From: CAVVYA01 sp964577835 | GTDB lineage: Bacteria; Pseudomonadota; Alphaproteobacteria; SMXQ01 | Direction of reading: 5' to 3' | NCBI GenBank assembly: GCA_964577835.1 | Contig: CAZOBN010000003.1 | Span: 1 to 64,000, forward strand | DNA: 64,000 nucleotides | In this document: positions 34,218-42,884 of the stretch, piece after piece | Position numbering within the stretch: the stretch's first letter is position 1 | Layout: every line of letters starts with the position of its first letter | The notes under the pieces: model-generated | What the model was told of the DNA's origin: nothing | The model's input: the letters and a program-made list of their open reading frames with translations, nothing else | The model's database searches: none | Program-made: the position numbers and the translations under genes

Positions 34218-35150
34218 TCACGCTTTCAACCAGCGCCAGCCGTCGCCACGATGGCCAAAATCGAATGTCGCGGGATGCAGAATCTCGGCGAGGATTTCCG
34301 CCGAGTCGGCGAGGCGCGGCCCCGGCCGGTTGAAATAGCGGTTGCCGTCGGCGACCGCGACACGCCCGCCGCCCACAGCGCGCAGAGTCTGCCAGCCATC
34401 GCGACCGGCCAAGGCGCTCATCTCCGCGTGGGTGCGCGCCAGATCGAACCCGCACGGCATGGCGACGATCGCATCGGGATCGCTCGCGACGATTTGGTCC
34501 CATCGCAGCCAAGGCGAATGAGCGCCCGCAACGCCGAACAGGTTTTCGCCGCCCGCCGCCGCGATCAGCTCCGGCACCCAATTGCCCGCCGTCATCAGCG
34601 GCTCGATCCATTCGATGGTGGCGACGCGTGGCCGTTCGGCAACCGCGGTCGTCCGCGCCGCCAGCGCCGCGATGCGGCTCGTCATGCGGTCCGCCAGCTT
34701 GTCGCCCTCGGCGGCGCGGCCGATGGCCGCGGCGATGGTGCGAAAACTGTCGGCCACCTCGGCGATGGTCGCCGGCGTCAGGCTGACGACCTGCGGCGCT
34801 GCGCCGAGCCATTCGGCTAGCGCGCCGCGCAGATCGCTCTCCGAAACCGCGCAGACTTCGCATTGCGACTGGGTGACGATCAGGTCGGGCTGGAGCGCGC
34901 GCAGCCGCGCCGCGTCCACCTTGTAGATTCCGAGAGCCTGCTCGATCAGCATCGTGATGTCGCGATGAATGGCGGCAGAATCGCCCGCCAGAGGACGCTT
35001 CAGCGCGGTACAGGCCGGAAGCTGCGCAACGGATGGCGGAAAATCGCACTCGTGAGAGCGACCGACGAGGGCGTCAGCCGCGCCGAGTGCGGCGACGATC
35101 TCGGTGGCGCTCGGCAGCAGGGAGACAATGCGGGGCAAGGCGTTGACCAT
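34218..35150 (-). CDS. BtuF-like cobalamin-binding protein without signal peptide
   Basis: A 310-residue protein of the periplasmic-binding class III fold. The family motif RIVSLLPSATEIVAALGAAD is at the very start of the product when ATG 35150 is used, and QPDLIVTQSQCEVCAVS follows. Relatives bind cobalamin or iron-siderophores for ABC import. Here no signal peptide is evident even with the upstream start at 35228, and no BtuC/BtuD genes are near, so it may act in the cytoplasm. Confidence 0.85.
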   Translation of the reverse strand: MVNALPRIVSLLPSATEIVAALGAADALVGRSHECDFPPSVAQLPACTALKRPLAGDSAAIHRDITMLIEQALGIYKVDAARLRALQPDLIVTQSQCEVCAVSESDLRGALAEWLGAAPQVVSLTPATIAEVADSFRTIAAAIGRAAEGDKLADRMTSRIAALAARTTAVAERPRVATIEWIEPLMTAGNWVPELIAAAGGENLFGVAGAHSPWLRWDQIVASDPDAIVAMPCGFDLARTHAEMSALAGRDGWQTLRAVGGGRVAVADGNRYFNRPGPRLADSAEILAEILHPATFDFGHRGDGWRWLKA

Positions 35151-35221
35151 GGCGGCAGACTGGCCCGTGGTTGCGCGCGCCGCAAGGGAATGGTTCACTC
35201 GGCGGCAATGGGAGGCCGAGG

Positions 35222-35419
35222 ATGACACGCACCATCGACGCGGAGTTGCGCGAACGGCTGGAGATGGCCGGCTGCTATCCCAAGCGCGTGACCCCCGGAG
35301 GCGGCGAGATCTGGTTCTCGCCCCATCTCAACCGCGATTTCACCGTCGAGCGCCGCATCGCCGACGCGGCCGCCGCCAACGCCGCCCTGCGCCGCGCCGG
35401 CATGGAAGAAGCATTCTAG
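35222..35419 (+). CDS. Conserved-looking small protein, unknown function
   Basis: A 65-residue protein starting MTRTIDAELRERLEMAGC after GGGAGG at six bases. The middle reads GGGEIWFSPHLNRDFTVE. I do not recognise the family. It is divergent from the BtuF-like gene (71 bp) and precedes the exporter gene at 35527. The good ribosome site argues it is real. Confidence 0.6.
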   Translation: MTRTIDAELRERLEMAGCYPKRVTPGGGEIWFSPHLNRDFTVERRIADAAAANAALRRAGMEEAF

Positions 35420-35526
35420 GTCGCCCGCGCGGCCACGTCCTATGTTCGACGGAGTGGCCAAGGCGGGACGATTGCGCTTATAAAAGCCAGTAAGCCGCGC
35501 GAGACGGCGGTTGAGGGGGAAATTTC

Positions 35527-36600
35527 ATGTTGCTGCTGGGTAGTCTGTTGGCGGTTCTGTCCGCCGCCACCTTCGCGCTCAATGGTGCCACGGTGCGACG
35601 GGGCGTGCTCACCGGCACCGTGTCGCAGGCCATGGCGATCACCGTACCCCTCGGCGTGCCGATGTTCTTTTTCGGCGCCCTCGCCCTCGGCCACCTTGGC
35701 GATATTTTCGGCTTCCCGCCCGAGACCGTCGCCATGCTCGCCGCGGCCGGCATCATTCACTTCGTATGGGGACGCTACTGCAACTACCGCGCGACCAAGG
35801 CGATCGGCGGCAATGCCTCGATCCCTCTGCAGCAGCTCGACTTTCCCTTCAAGCTCGGGCTCGCCATCGTCCTGCTCGGCGAAACGCTGACGCCTCTGCG
35901 CGTCTTCGGCATCGCGCTGATCATGCTGGGCGGCGCCATCGCCGTTCCCAAGCGGCGCAAGAAAGCCAAGAAGGAACCGTCCGAGGGCGCCATGGCGGGC
36001 ACCGGCGCCGCCGATCCGCAGTTGCAGAGCGTCGGGGCCGCGGCCGTGCCAGCCGATACAGGCAAACCCGCAAAGCCCGTGTTCGTGCCGAACTATCGGG
36101 AAGGCTACATCTTCGCCGCGCTGTCGGTCACGGGCTACGGCATCAGCCCGCTGTTCATCCGCGCGGCGCTCGAGGACACGAGCATCGGCACCAGCCTCGC
36201 GGGCGGCTTCATTTCCTATCTCGCTGCCACCATCGTCATCATGCTGATGTGGCTCAAGCCCGGCCAGTTCCAGCACGTGATCTCGGTCAACCGTCAGTCG
36301 GTGAAGTGGTTCCTGATGTCGGCGGTGTTCGTCGGCTTCTCGCAGATGACCCGCTACATGGCCCTGGCGTTGGCGCCGATCACCGTCGTCGCGCCGTTGC
36401 AGCGCTCGGCCTCGTTGTTCCGCGTGATTTTCAACTGGCTGATCAACCGGCAATATGAAGTCTTCGAGCGTCGCTTGCTCGTCGGCATCTTCATCTCCGT
36501 GCTCGGTGGCGTGTCGCTCGCGCTGACCACGGATTTCGTGGTCTCGATCCTGTCGTTGCCGGACTTCGCCCGCGAGGCGATGTACTGGACCTGGCCGTAA
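35527..36600 (+). CDS. DMT-superfamily (EamA) transporter
   Basis: A 357-residue inner-membrane protein with two repeats of about five helices. The first EamA half is residues 1-140, a charged linker (RRKKAKKEPSEG) follows, then the second half with MTRYMALALAPITVVAPLQR. Such proteins export small metabolites. No neighbour suggests the substrate. Confidence 0.88.
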   Translation: MLLLGSLLAVLSAATFALNGATVRRGVLTGTVSQAMAITVPLGVPMFFFGALALGHLGDIFGFPPETVAMLAAAGIIHFVWGRYCNYRATKAIGGNASIPLQQLDFPFKLGLAIVLLGETLTPLRVFGIALIMLGGAIAVPKRRKKAKKEPSEGAMAGTGAADPQLQSVGAAAVPADTGKPAKPVFVPNYREGYIFAALSVTGYGISPLFIRAALEDTSIGTSLAGGFISYLAATIVIMLMWLKPGQFQHVISVNRQSVKWFLMSAVFVGFSQMTRYMALALAPITVVAPLQRSASLFRVIFNWLINRQYEVFERRLLVGIFISVLGGVSLALTTDFVVSILSLPDFAREAMYWTWP

Positions 36601-36712
36601 TCGCCGCGAAGGGCAAAAAAGACCGCCCAGCATTTGGCGCTTGCCTTTGCGGCTGGGGTTCTATAATTTAGAACAAATCGTGAACATTCCAACGAGATTG
36701 CAGGAGGGCGTC

Positions 36713-37000
36713 ATGCGTTATCCGAGCTTGATCGTGAGCGTGTTGATGACTGCGGCGGTCGTTTCGCCCGTCTTGAGCCAGCCTTACAATTTCTTCGAAA
36801 CCCGCGAGGAGCTGGAGCGCCGGCGCCAAGCCGAGCAGTATTATTACGAGAAAGAGCAGCAGAAGCGCGGCAACTATCTGAATACGGTGAAGCCGCGCCC
36901 GCTCGGCGAGGCACAGTCCTCATGGACATCGCGCGGCCAGCCCGACAACTTCGCCCCCAACCGTCCGCGCGAATGCCCGCCGAACAACTACATTTGCTGA
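36713..37000 (+). CDS. Small exported protein, unknown function
   Basis: A 95-residue protein. A strong GGAGGG site and an ATG at 36713 give a signal peptide (LIVSVLMTAAVVSPVLS). The mature part is hydrophilic: a Glu/Arg/Gln-rich helix (REELERRRQAEQYYYEKEQQ) and a C-terminal part with two cysteines (REC, YIC). I do not recognise it. Confidence 0.68.
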   Translation: MRYPSLIVSVLMTAAVVSPVLSQPYNFFETREELERRRQAEQYYYEKEQQKRGNYLNTVKPRPLGEAQSSWTSRGQPDNFAPNRPRECPPNNYIC

Positions 37001-37075
37001 TGCGCGCATGGTGAGGCGCGGGGCGACCATGTCGGCTGCCTCGCCGCCTCGCTTCCAATTGGGATGTCGCGTTGG

Positions 37076-37252
37076 GAGCGCCGAGCTCAGTCGCTAGGGC
37101 GTTTTCCGCCGAAGTGGAAACCGGTTCGGCGTAGAAAACGCGATTAAATCAAGACTCGAGAGCATGATCCGATTCCACTGAAACGGATCATGCTCTAGGG
37201 CATCTGACTTTTAATCAGAGGGTCCCGGGTTCGAATCCCGGCGCGCTCACCA
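37076..37252 (+). tRNA. tRNA-Lys(UUU) interrupted in the D-arm by a 101-bp repeat
   Basis: The 3' part at 37195-37252 holds the anticodon arm (TCTGA-CTTTTAA-TCAGA, anticodon TTT), variable loop, T-arm (CCGGG-TTCGAAT-CCCGG), acceptor strand CGCGCTC, A and an encoded CCA. The 5' part at 37076-37100 holds GAGCGCC, GA, the D-stem strand GCTC and the D-loop. Removing 101 bp between two CTAGGGC direct repeats (37094-37100 and 37195-37201) leaves exactly 76 nt and a full cloverleaf, with a C-C mismatch at the last acceptor pair and an atypical D-loop lacking the GG pair. Probably an inactivated gene, with another tRNA-Lys elsewhere. Confidence 0.8.
37094..37198 (-). repeat. CTAG-bounded 105-bp palindromic repeat, copy 2 (inside tRNA-Lys)
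   Basis: The same element as at 11578 and 46314, in reverse orientation. It splits the tRNA-Lys gene in the D-arm; CTAG (extended to CTAGGGC) is present on both sides, as expected for a target duplication. Confidence 0.88.
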
Positions 37253-37258
37253 AAAAAA

Positions 37259-37867
37259 TCACGCAGCGGCGCCGGACACCGCGCTTTCGACCAGCCGACG
37301 GCGGTCCTCGGGAAGCGTTCGGCTGAGCGCCAGCGCCGCGGCATGGCCCGAGGGCGACATCTTGGCCCAGGTCTTGCGCAGGATGTCGACGACCTTGGCG
37401 TCGTCATGCTGGCGCGAGAAGTCGGTGAAGAAATTTTCAAGGAAAACCAGGCAGGCCGCGTCTTCGAGCAGTTGCGCCTCGGGGTCGGTCTTGAGGTTCT
37501 CCTTGCGCAGCAACTGGCCGACCCGCGTCACGGTCGCCGCGTCGTAACCGGCTTCGGCCAGGATACCGCCGGCGGTCTTGGCGTGGAACGCGGCCAGCGC
37601 GCGGCGCCAGCGGTAATAGCCTTGCTTGCCCGCCGGATAGTCGGCGCGCGGGCTGGTCCAGCGGCCGATATGCTGCGCGCGGACGGCGAGTCGCAGCGCG
37701 TCCGACGCGTCGGGCGCCAACTGGCTCAGCCAGTGGCTCATGCGGCGGCCATAATAGAGTTCTTTCGCCAGCGATTGGCCGTCGATCATCAAGCGGTTGG
37801 GATCGCCGCTGTTGAAAGCGTCGATGCCGGCGATGGCGCGGGTGAATTTGTCGTTCGTTTCGGGCAT
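37259..37867 (-). CDS. DUF4202 family protein
   Basis: A 202-residue protein of DUF4202: FTRAIAGIDAFNSGDPN near the start, RAQHIGRWTSPRADYP and GYYRWRRALAAFHA in the middle. The His-containing, helical pattern suggests a metal-dependent phosphohydrolase-like fold, but the function is not established. The start at 37867 follows GAGGAA. Its stop is six bases beyond the tRNA 3' end and it is divergent from the quinone oxidoreductase gene. Confidence 0.88.
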   Translation of the reverse strand: MPETNDKFTRAIAGIDAFNSGDPNRLMIDGQSLAKELYYGRRMSHWLSQLAPDASDALRLAVRAQHIGRWTSPRADYPAGKQGYYRWRRALAAFHAKTAGGILAEAGYDAATVTRVGQLLRKENLKTDPEAQLLEDAACLVFLENFFTDFSRQHDDAKVVDILRKTWAKMSPSGHAAALALSRTLPEDRRRLVESAVSGAAA

Positions 37868-37917
37868 CGGTTCCTCGCGTCTTGCAATCCCACGGTGCCG
37901 CATACTACATCGTACCC

Positions 37918-38925
37918 ATGGATGTGCGATCCCTTCCCCAGACCATGACGGCCATCGAAATCGCCGAGCCGGGCGGTCCCGAGGTGCTGCGGCCGAATAC
38001 GCGGCAGGTGCCGCATATCGGCCCGAACGACGTGCTCATCAAAGTGGCCGCCGCCGGGATCAACCGGCCTGATCTGTTGCAGCGCCAGGGCGGCTATCCA
38101 CCGCCCCCGGGCGTCACCGACATTCCCGGGCTCGAGGTCGCCGGCGCGGTGGTCGCGGTCGGCGAGCACGCTTATCCGAAGTGGCATATCGGCGACAAGG
38201 TCTGCGCCCTGATCGCGGGCGGCGGCTACGCCGAATATTGCGCGGCCCCCGCCGGCCAATGTCTGCCGATTCCGGCGGGGCTGACGCCGGTCGAAGCGGC
38301 GTCCCTGCCGGAAACCTTCTTCACCGTGTGGAGCAATCTGTTCGACCGCGCCCGGCTCACCAGCGGCGAGACCCTGCTGGTGCATGGCGGATCGAGCGGC
38401 ATCGGAGTCACCGCGATCCAGCTCGCCACGGCGTTCGGCGTGCGCGTGCTGGTCACCGCCGGCAGTGACGAGAAGTGCGCCGCCTGCCTGAACCTGGGCG
38501 CGGAGCGCGCGATCAACTATCGCAAGCAGGATTTCGTCAAGGAAACGAGAGCCATGACCGACAACCGCGGTGTCGATGTGGTGCTCGACATGGTCGGCGG
38601 CGACTATATCGCGCGCAATATCGAGGCGCTGGCCCCCGACGGCCGCATGGTCTTCATCGCCTTCCAGAAGGGCGTGAAATCCGAAATCAATTTCCTTCCC
38701 ATCATGCTCAAGCGCCTGACCCTCACGGGCTCGACGCTGCGGCCGCGCGACGTGTCCTTCAAATCCGCCATAGCGCGCGAACTCGAGGCCAAGGTGTGGC
38801 CTTTGATCGCGTCGCGCGTCGTGCGGCCGGTGGTGCACGCCACCCTGCCGCTCGCCGAGGCCGCCGAGGCGCATCGGATCATGGAAGTCGGCAATCACGT
38901 CGGCAAGATCGTGCTCACGGTCTGA
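37918..38925 (+). CDS. NAD(P)H-quinone oxidoreductase, PIG3/zeta-crystallin type
   Basis: A 335-residue medium-chain reductase without the zinc ligands. ADH N-terminal part: AAAGINRPDLLQRQGGYPPP and PGLEVAGAVVAVG; Rossmann part: LLVHGGSSGIGVTAIQLA. It reduces quinones or enones with NADPH in the cytoplasm. ATG 37918 is used; ATG 37945 is also possible, and neither has a clear ribosome site. Confidence 0.92.
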   Translation: MDVRSLPQTMTAIEIAEPGGPEVLRPNTRQVPHIGPNDVLIKVAAAGINRPDLLQRQGGYPPPPGVTDIPGLEVAGAVVAVGEHAYPKWHIGDKVCALIAGGGYAEYCAAPAGQCLPIPAGLTPVEAASLPETFFTVWSNLFDRARLTSGETLLVHGGSSGIGVTAIQLATAFGVRVLVTAGSDEKCAACLNLGAERAINYRKQDFVKETRAMTDNRGVDVVLDMVGGDYIARNIEALAPDGRMVFIAFQKGVKSEINFLPIMLKRLTLTGSTLRPRDVSFKSAIARELEAKVWPLIASRVVRPVVHATLPLAEAAEAHRIMEVGNHVGKIVLTV

Positions 38926-38945
38926 CCCGGCGTTTCGCCGATCCG

Positions 38946-40064
38946 TCAACCGGCAAATTCCCGCCGCAGTTTTTCCGAATGTTCGCCCAGCGCCGGCACG
39001 CGCCCGAGGCGTGAGGTTTCGCCCGTGACCTGCGCGGGTGGCGCGGGCAGGGCCACGGGACCACTCGACGTTTCGATCACAGTGCGACGAAGCTGCGGAT
39101 GAGCCGACAATCCATCCACCCCATTGAGCATGCCATAGGCGATTGCCGCACCGCTCAAGCGGCGCACGGCTTCGTCGCGCGTCAAGGTACCGAGCACCGC
39201 CGCGATCTCGGCATCCAGCGCCGGGCGGTGGGCAACGCGCGCCGTATTGTCGTGAAAGCGCGGATCGCTCGCCATCGCCGGCTTCCGCAGGACGTCGGCG
39301 CACAGGCGCTGCCATTCGCGCTCGTTCTGAATCGACAGCAGCACCTCGCCATCGGCGAACCGATAGACGCCATAGGGCGCGATGGTCGGATGGTTGAGTC
39401 CGACTCGCGCCGGCGCCTCGCCGCCGTAATCGAAATGCAGCAGCGGCACCGTCATCCAATCGGCCATGCCGTCGAACAGCGACACTTTGATGCCGCTTCC
39501 CTCTCCCGTCTGGCCACGGCGGATCAGGGCTTCGAGAATGGCGCTGTAGGCATACAGCCCGGCGGCGATATCGCACACCGACACGCCGACGCGGCCCGGC
39601 CCTTCCGCACGCCCGGTGATCGCCGCCAGCCCGCTTTCGGCCTGGACCAGGAGATCGTAGGCCTTCATGTCGCGATAAGGTCCGCTCCCGCCATAGCCGG
39701 AGACGTCGCAGGTGATCAGGCGCGGATGGCGGCGGCGCAGATCGCCCGACTCGAAGCCGAGACGGGCCGCGGCGCCCGGCGCCAGGTTCTGGATGAAGAC
39801 ATCGGCGCGCGCCACCATGCGGGCGAGCAGCGCCGCGTCCTCCGGGTTCTTGACGTCCAGCGCAATCGATTCCTTGCCGCGATTGAGCCAGACGAAATAG
39901 GCGCTCTCGCCATGCACGACATGATCGTAGCTGCGGGCGAAGTCGCCCTCCGGGCGCTCGATCTTGATAACGCGCGCGCCCGCATCGGCCAATCGCCCGC
40001 TCGCCAGCGGCGCGGCGACCGCCTGCTCGAGCGCGAGGACGAGGAGCCCGTCAAGAGCGCCCAT
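38946..40064 (-). CDS. CaiB/BaiF-type (class III) CoA-transferase
   Basis: A 372-residue protein: LALEQAVAAPLASGRLADAG and KIERPEGDFARSYD at the start, then FVWLNRGKESIALDVKNPED, with the Asp of FIQNLAPGAAARLG close to the active-site position. These enzymes move CoA between acyl groups in acid breakdown. It converges with the quinone oxidoreductase gene and overlaps the nhaA stop by 14 bp. Confidence 0.92.
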   Translation of the reverse strand: MGALDGLLVLALEQAVAAPLASGRLADAGARVIKIERPEGDFARSYDHVVHGESAYFVWLNRGKESIALDVKNPEDAALLARMVARADVFIQNLAPGAAARLGFESGDLRRRHPRLITCDVSGYGGSGPYRDMKAYDLLVQAESGLAAITGRAEGPGRVGVSVCDIAAGLYAYSAILEALIRRGQTGEGSGIKVSLFDGMADWMTVPLLHFDYGGEAPARVGLNHPTIAPYGVYRFADGEVLLSIQNEREWQRLCADVLRKPAMASDPRFHDNTARVAHRPALDAEIAAVLGTLTRDEAVRRLSGAAIAYGMLNGVDGLSAHPQLRRTVIETSSGPVALPAPPAQVTGETSRLGRVPALGEHSEKLRREFAG

Positions 40065-41286
40065 GAGTCGCGGCCTCGTTCACGGGTTTGCTGTTCGTAT
40101 CGCTGCCGAGCACGGCGCGCAGGAAGAAGTAGCCGATCAGCGCCGCCACGGTCGAGCCACCGAGAACGCCGATTCGCACCTGGGCCGCCTGCTCCGGTCC
40201 CTGAAACGCCAAGGTGCCGATAAAAAGACTCATGGTGAAACCGATACCGGCGAGAATTGCGACACCGTAGATCTGCGCCCAGTTGGTGCCCGCCGGCATC
40301 CGTCCGACGCCGGTCTTGACCGCCAGCCAGGTCGCGCCGAACACGCCGACCTGCTTGCCGAAGAACAGACCGAGGGCGATGCCGAGCGGCAACGGCTCGA
40401 ACAGCGCCACGAGGGACACGCCGGCGAGCGACACGCCGGCGTTGGCGAAAGCGAATAGCGGCAAGATGCCGTAGGCCACCCAAACATGCAGCCGGTGCTC
40501 GATCTCGCCCAATGGGGAGCGTTCCGGGTCGTCCGGATCGCGGGTCGGAATCGCCATGGCGAGCGCCACGCCCGCCAGGGTCGCGTGAACGCCGGACTTC
40601 AACACGAAGATCCACAGCGCGACGCCGACCAGCACATAGGCCGAGATGCGCATGACCTTCATTTTGTTCAGCGTGAACAGCACAGCGAGCGCGATACCGG
40701 CCAGCGTCAGCGACTCGACGGAGAGATTCGCGGTGTAGAACAGCGCGATGATCACGATGGCGCCGAGGTCGTCGATGATCGCCAGGGCGGTCAGGAAGAC
40801 CTTGAGCGAGACCGGTACGCGGGAGCCGAGCAGCGTCAGCACGCCGAGCGCGAAGGCAATATCGGTGGCTGTGGGAATCGCCCAACCGCGCAGGGCAACA
40901 TCGTCGCCCCAATTGAGCGCCGCATAGATGACGGCTGGCACGACCATGCCGCCCAGCGCGGCGCTGCAGGGCAACAGGGCCTGATCGCGGCTGGACAGCT
41001 CGCCCTCGCGGATTTCGCGCTTGATCTCCAGACCGACGAGAAGAAAAAAAACCGCCATCAGACCGTCGTTGATCCACAGCAGCAGCGGCTTGGCGATGCC
41101 GAGACCGCCGACCTGGACCGAAACGGGAATATCGAACAGAGCGGTATAGAAATGGCCGAGCGGCGAGTTGGCCATGGCCATCGCCAGCGCCGCCGCGATG
41201 ACGAGAATGATGCCGCTCGCCGCCTCGAGACGGAGAAACTCCCGCAGATAGACGATGGGGGTCAGTTTTCCTTTTCGTCGCGCCAC
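40051..41286 (-). CDS. nhaA: Na+/H+ antiporter NhaA
   Basis: A 411-residue inner-membrane antiporter. The ion-binding aspartate pair is in ALAIIDDLGAIVIIALFYT, and GWAIPTATDIAFALGVL is a family signature. A GTG at 41286, six bases after GGGAGG, is the best start; the open frame runs to 41325. It exchanges sodium for protons to control internal pH and salt. The 3' end overlaps the CoA-transferase gene. Confidence 0.95.
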   Translation of the reverse strand: MARRKGKLTPIVYLREFLRLEAASGIILVIAAALAMAMANSPLGHFYTALFDIPVSVQVGGLGIAKPLLLWINDGLMAVFFLLVGLEIKREIREGELSSRDQALLPCSAALGGMVVPAVIYAALNWGDDVALRGWAIPTATDIAFALGVLTLLGSRVPVSLKVFLTALAIIDDLGAIVIIALFYTANLSVESLTLAGIALAVLFTLNKMKVMRISAYVLVGVALWIFVLKSGVHATLAGVALAMAIPTRDPDDPERSPLGEIEHRLHVWVAYGILPLFAFANAGVSLAGVSLVALFEPLPLGIALGLFFGKQVGVFGATWLAVKTGVGRMPAGTNWAQIYGVAILAGIGFTMSLFIGTLAFQGPEQAAQVRIGVLGGSTVAALIGYFFLRAVLGSDTNSKPVNEAATHGRS

Positions 41287-41364
41287 GCTGGCCCTCCCTC
41301 TTTCAAGAGGCCGCAGCATGCCCAAAAGGCGCCGCCCAGGCCAGCCTAAAGCAGAATGGCGCGC

Positions 41365-41619
41365 CTATTTGTAGCGCAGCTTGAAAAACAGGATCGTCAG
41401 CACGAGGACGAGCGTCACCAGATTGGCGAGGATCAGCGGCAGATCGCGGATCATCGCGCCATAGATCAGCCATAGGACGATGCCGGCCGCGAGAACCAGA
41501 AACATCGGCAGGGAGATGTCATGCGTCGACCGGGTGCGCCACGTGCGGACCACCTGCGGCACGAACGCGACCGTCGTCAACGTGGCGGCGGCAAGTCCGA
41601 TGAGAGTGATGGAATTCAT
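41365..41619 (-). CDS. SemiSWEET-type sugar transporter
   Basis: An 84-residue protein with three membrane helices and the PQ motif (TVAFVPQVVRTWRTRSTHDI). SemiSWEETs dimerise to move sugars across the membrane. The ATG at 41619 lacks a normal ribosome site; the plus strand carries GGAGG instead, so translation may be weak or start differently. Confidence 0.85.
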   Translation of the reverse strand: MNSITLIGLAAATLTTVAFVPQVVRTWRTRSTHDISLPMFLVLAAGIVLWLIYGAMIRDLPLILANLVTLVLVLTILFFKLRYK

Positions 41620-41727
41620 GGAAGGAGGTCGCGGCTTACAATGTCGTTTGTCTGGTCGGCGATCATCTTGTCGGCGAGAGTGCCGGCGAGGCAAGGGACA
41701 ATGGCCGGACGATGGCCGTCGATTCGC

Positions 41728-42159
41728 CTAACGGCCACCGATGTAGTCGCGCAGGGTCGTCGCCTCGGTCTCCAGTTCCATCAGCCGATGCTTGACCACG
41801 TCGCCGATGCTGACGATGCCGCAGAGCCGGCCGTCGCGCATGACAGGAAGGTGCCGGATACGCCGGCGCGTCATCTGCCGCATCAGCTCCTCGAGGCTGG
41901 TTTCCGGCGTGCAGGTGAACACATGGCGGGTCATGAGGTCCGCGATGCGCGCACCGAGCAGATCGGTGCCGCGCTCGGCAAGACCGTTGATCAAGTCACG
42001 CTCGGACAGCACCCCCTCGATGTCGCCGCGCGAGCTGGTAACCACGATGGCGCCGATCCGACGCTCGTTCAACGTGCGGATCGCGTCGGCGATGAGCGCA
42101 TCCGCGGCCATCGTCACGACATCGGCGCCTTTGTCCTTGAGGATCTGCATGACTTGCAT
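41728..42159 (-). CDS. Tandem CBS-domain protein
   Basis: A 143-residue protein made of two CBS domains (DALIADAIRTLNERRIGAIV... and ETSLEELMRQMTRRRIRHLP...). Such proteins sense adenine nucleotides and often control partner enzymes. The ATG at 42159 follows GGAGG by seven bases. It sits downstream of the receiver-domain gene and may be co-transcribed. Confidence 0.92.
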   Translation of the reverse strand: MQVMQILKDKGADVVTMAADALIADAIRTLNERRIGAIVVTSSRGDIEGVLSERDLINGLAERGTDLLGARIADLMTRHVFTCTPETSLEELMRQMTRRRIRHLPVMRDGRLCGIVSIGDVVKHRLMELETEATTLRDYIGGR

Positions 42160-42306
42160 CGAGCTGCCTCCTTCCAGGCCACACCCGCAACACCGCCGCG
42201 ACGGTTCGGCCCTCGCGGGCGAGTGCGACCATCGGGGATAGCCTATACCGGGGATGAGGCAGCGAAAAGCGCGATGATCCGCAAGGAACCGCGGATCTCT
42301 GCTCAA

Positions 42307-42699
42307 TCAGCCCAACGCCTTCAGGATGAAGCGGCTCAGGGTCCGCATCGGCACGGGTTTCTCGAGCACCGCAAAGATGTCCAATTGGGTGGTATTCGCC
42401 CGGTACAGCGAAGAGGGATCGCCGGTCATCAGAATGACACGGGGCTTGTAATCGAGATCGGCCATCGCCTGGGCGGCGGCGATGCCATCGAGGACCGGCA
42501 TGCGCACGTCCATGATGACGACCGCCGGCCGCGCGGCGCGCATGGTTTCCAGCGCCGCCGACCCCTCTTCCTCCTGCAGCACCTCGATGCCGAGGTCGGA
42601 AAGGGTTTCGGTGAGTTGGAGACGCTGCAGCGGGTCGTCATCTACCACCAGCACAGACCGAGAGGGCTTGGCATTGTGGCTTGCAGCGCGAACGGTCAT
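42307..42699 (-). CDS. Single-domain response regulator
   Basis: A 130-residue receiver domain without an output domain. Phosphorylation site Asp in VVIMDVRMPVLDG, an acidic pair in VLVVDDDPLQ, a Thr in LMTGDPSS and the Lys in VLEKPVPM are present. It likely relays a phosphoryl signal or binds a partner. No histidine kinase gene is close by. The ATG follows GGGGAG. Confidence 0.92.
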   Translation of the reverse strand: MTVRAASHNAKPSRSVLVVDDDPLQRLQLTETLSDLGIEVLQEEEGSAALETMRAARPAVVIMDVRMPVLDGIAAAQAMADLDYKPRVILMTGDPSSLYRANTTQLDIFAVLEKPVPMRTLSRFILKALG

Positions 42700-42884
42700 C
42701 GATTTTTCTCCCCAGGCAACGAGCACAGTATATGGGCAAAGTTTTCAACAAGGGAACGGACCGTTTTACGTACTCGTCAATGGCAAGTCGCGGCGGATCT
42801 CCGTGGAAAAGGGTTGAATGGAACGGCTTGAGCCCTACACTGCGCCCTCCACGGGGGACTACAGATTGGTACACGTATCCAGCC

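Noticed and set aside
37195..37252. tRNA 3' fragment as an integrase attachment site
   Set aside because: The matching 5' half is present on the other side of a known repeat and no integrase or island genes follow, so insertion of the repeat explains it better.
37195..37440. 81-residue minus-strand frame ending in AGIRTRDPLIKS
   Set aside because: This peptide is the well-known antisense translation of a tRNA 3' half; it supports the tRNA call, not a protein.
37789..39576. 595-residue minus-strand frame
   Set aside because: Covers the quinone oxidoreductase and part of the CoA-transferase in other frames; no domains.
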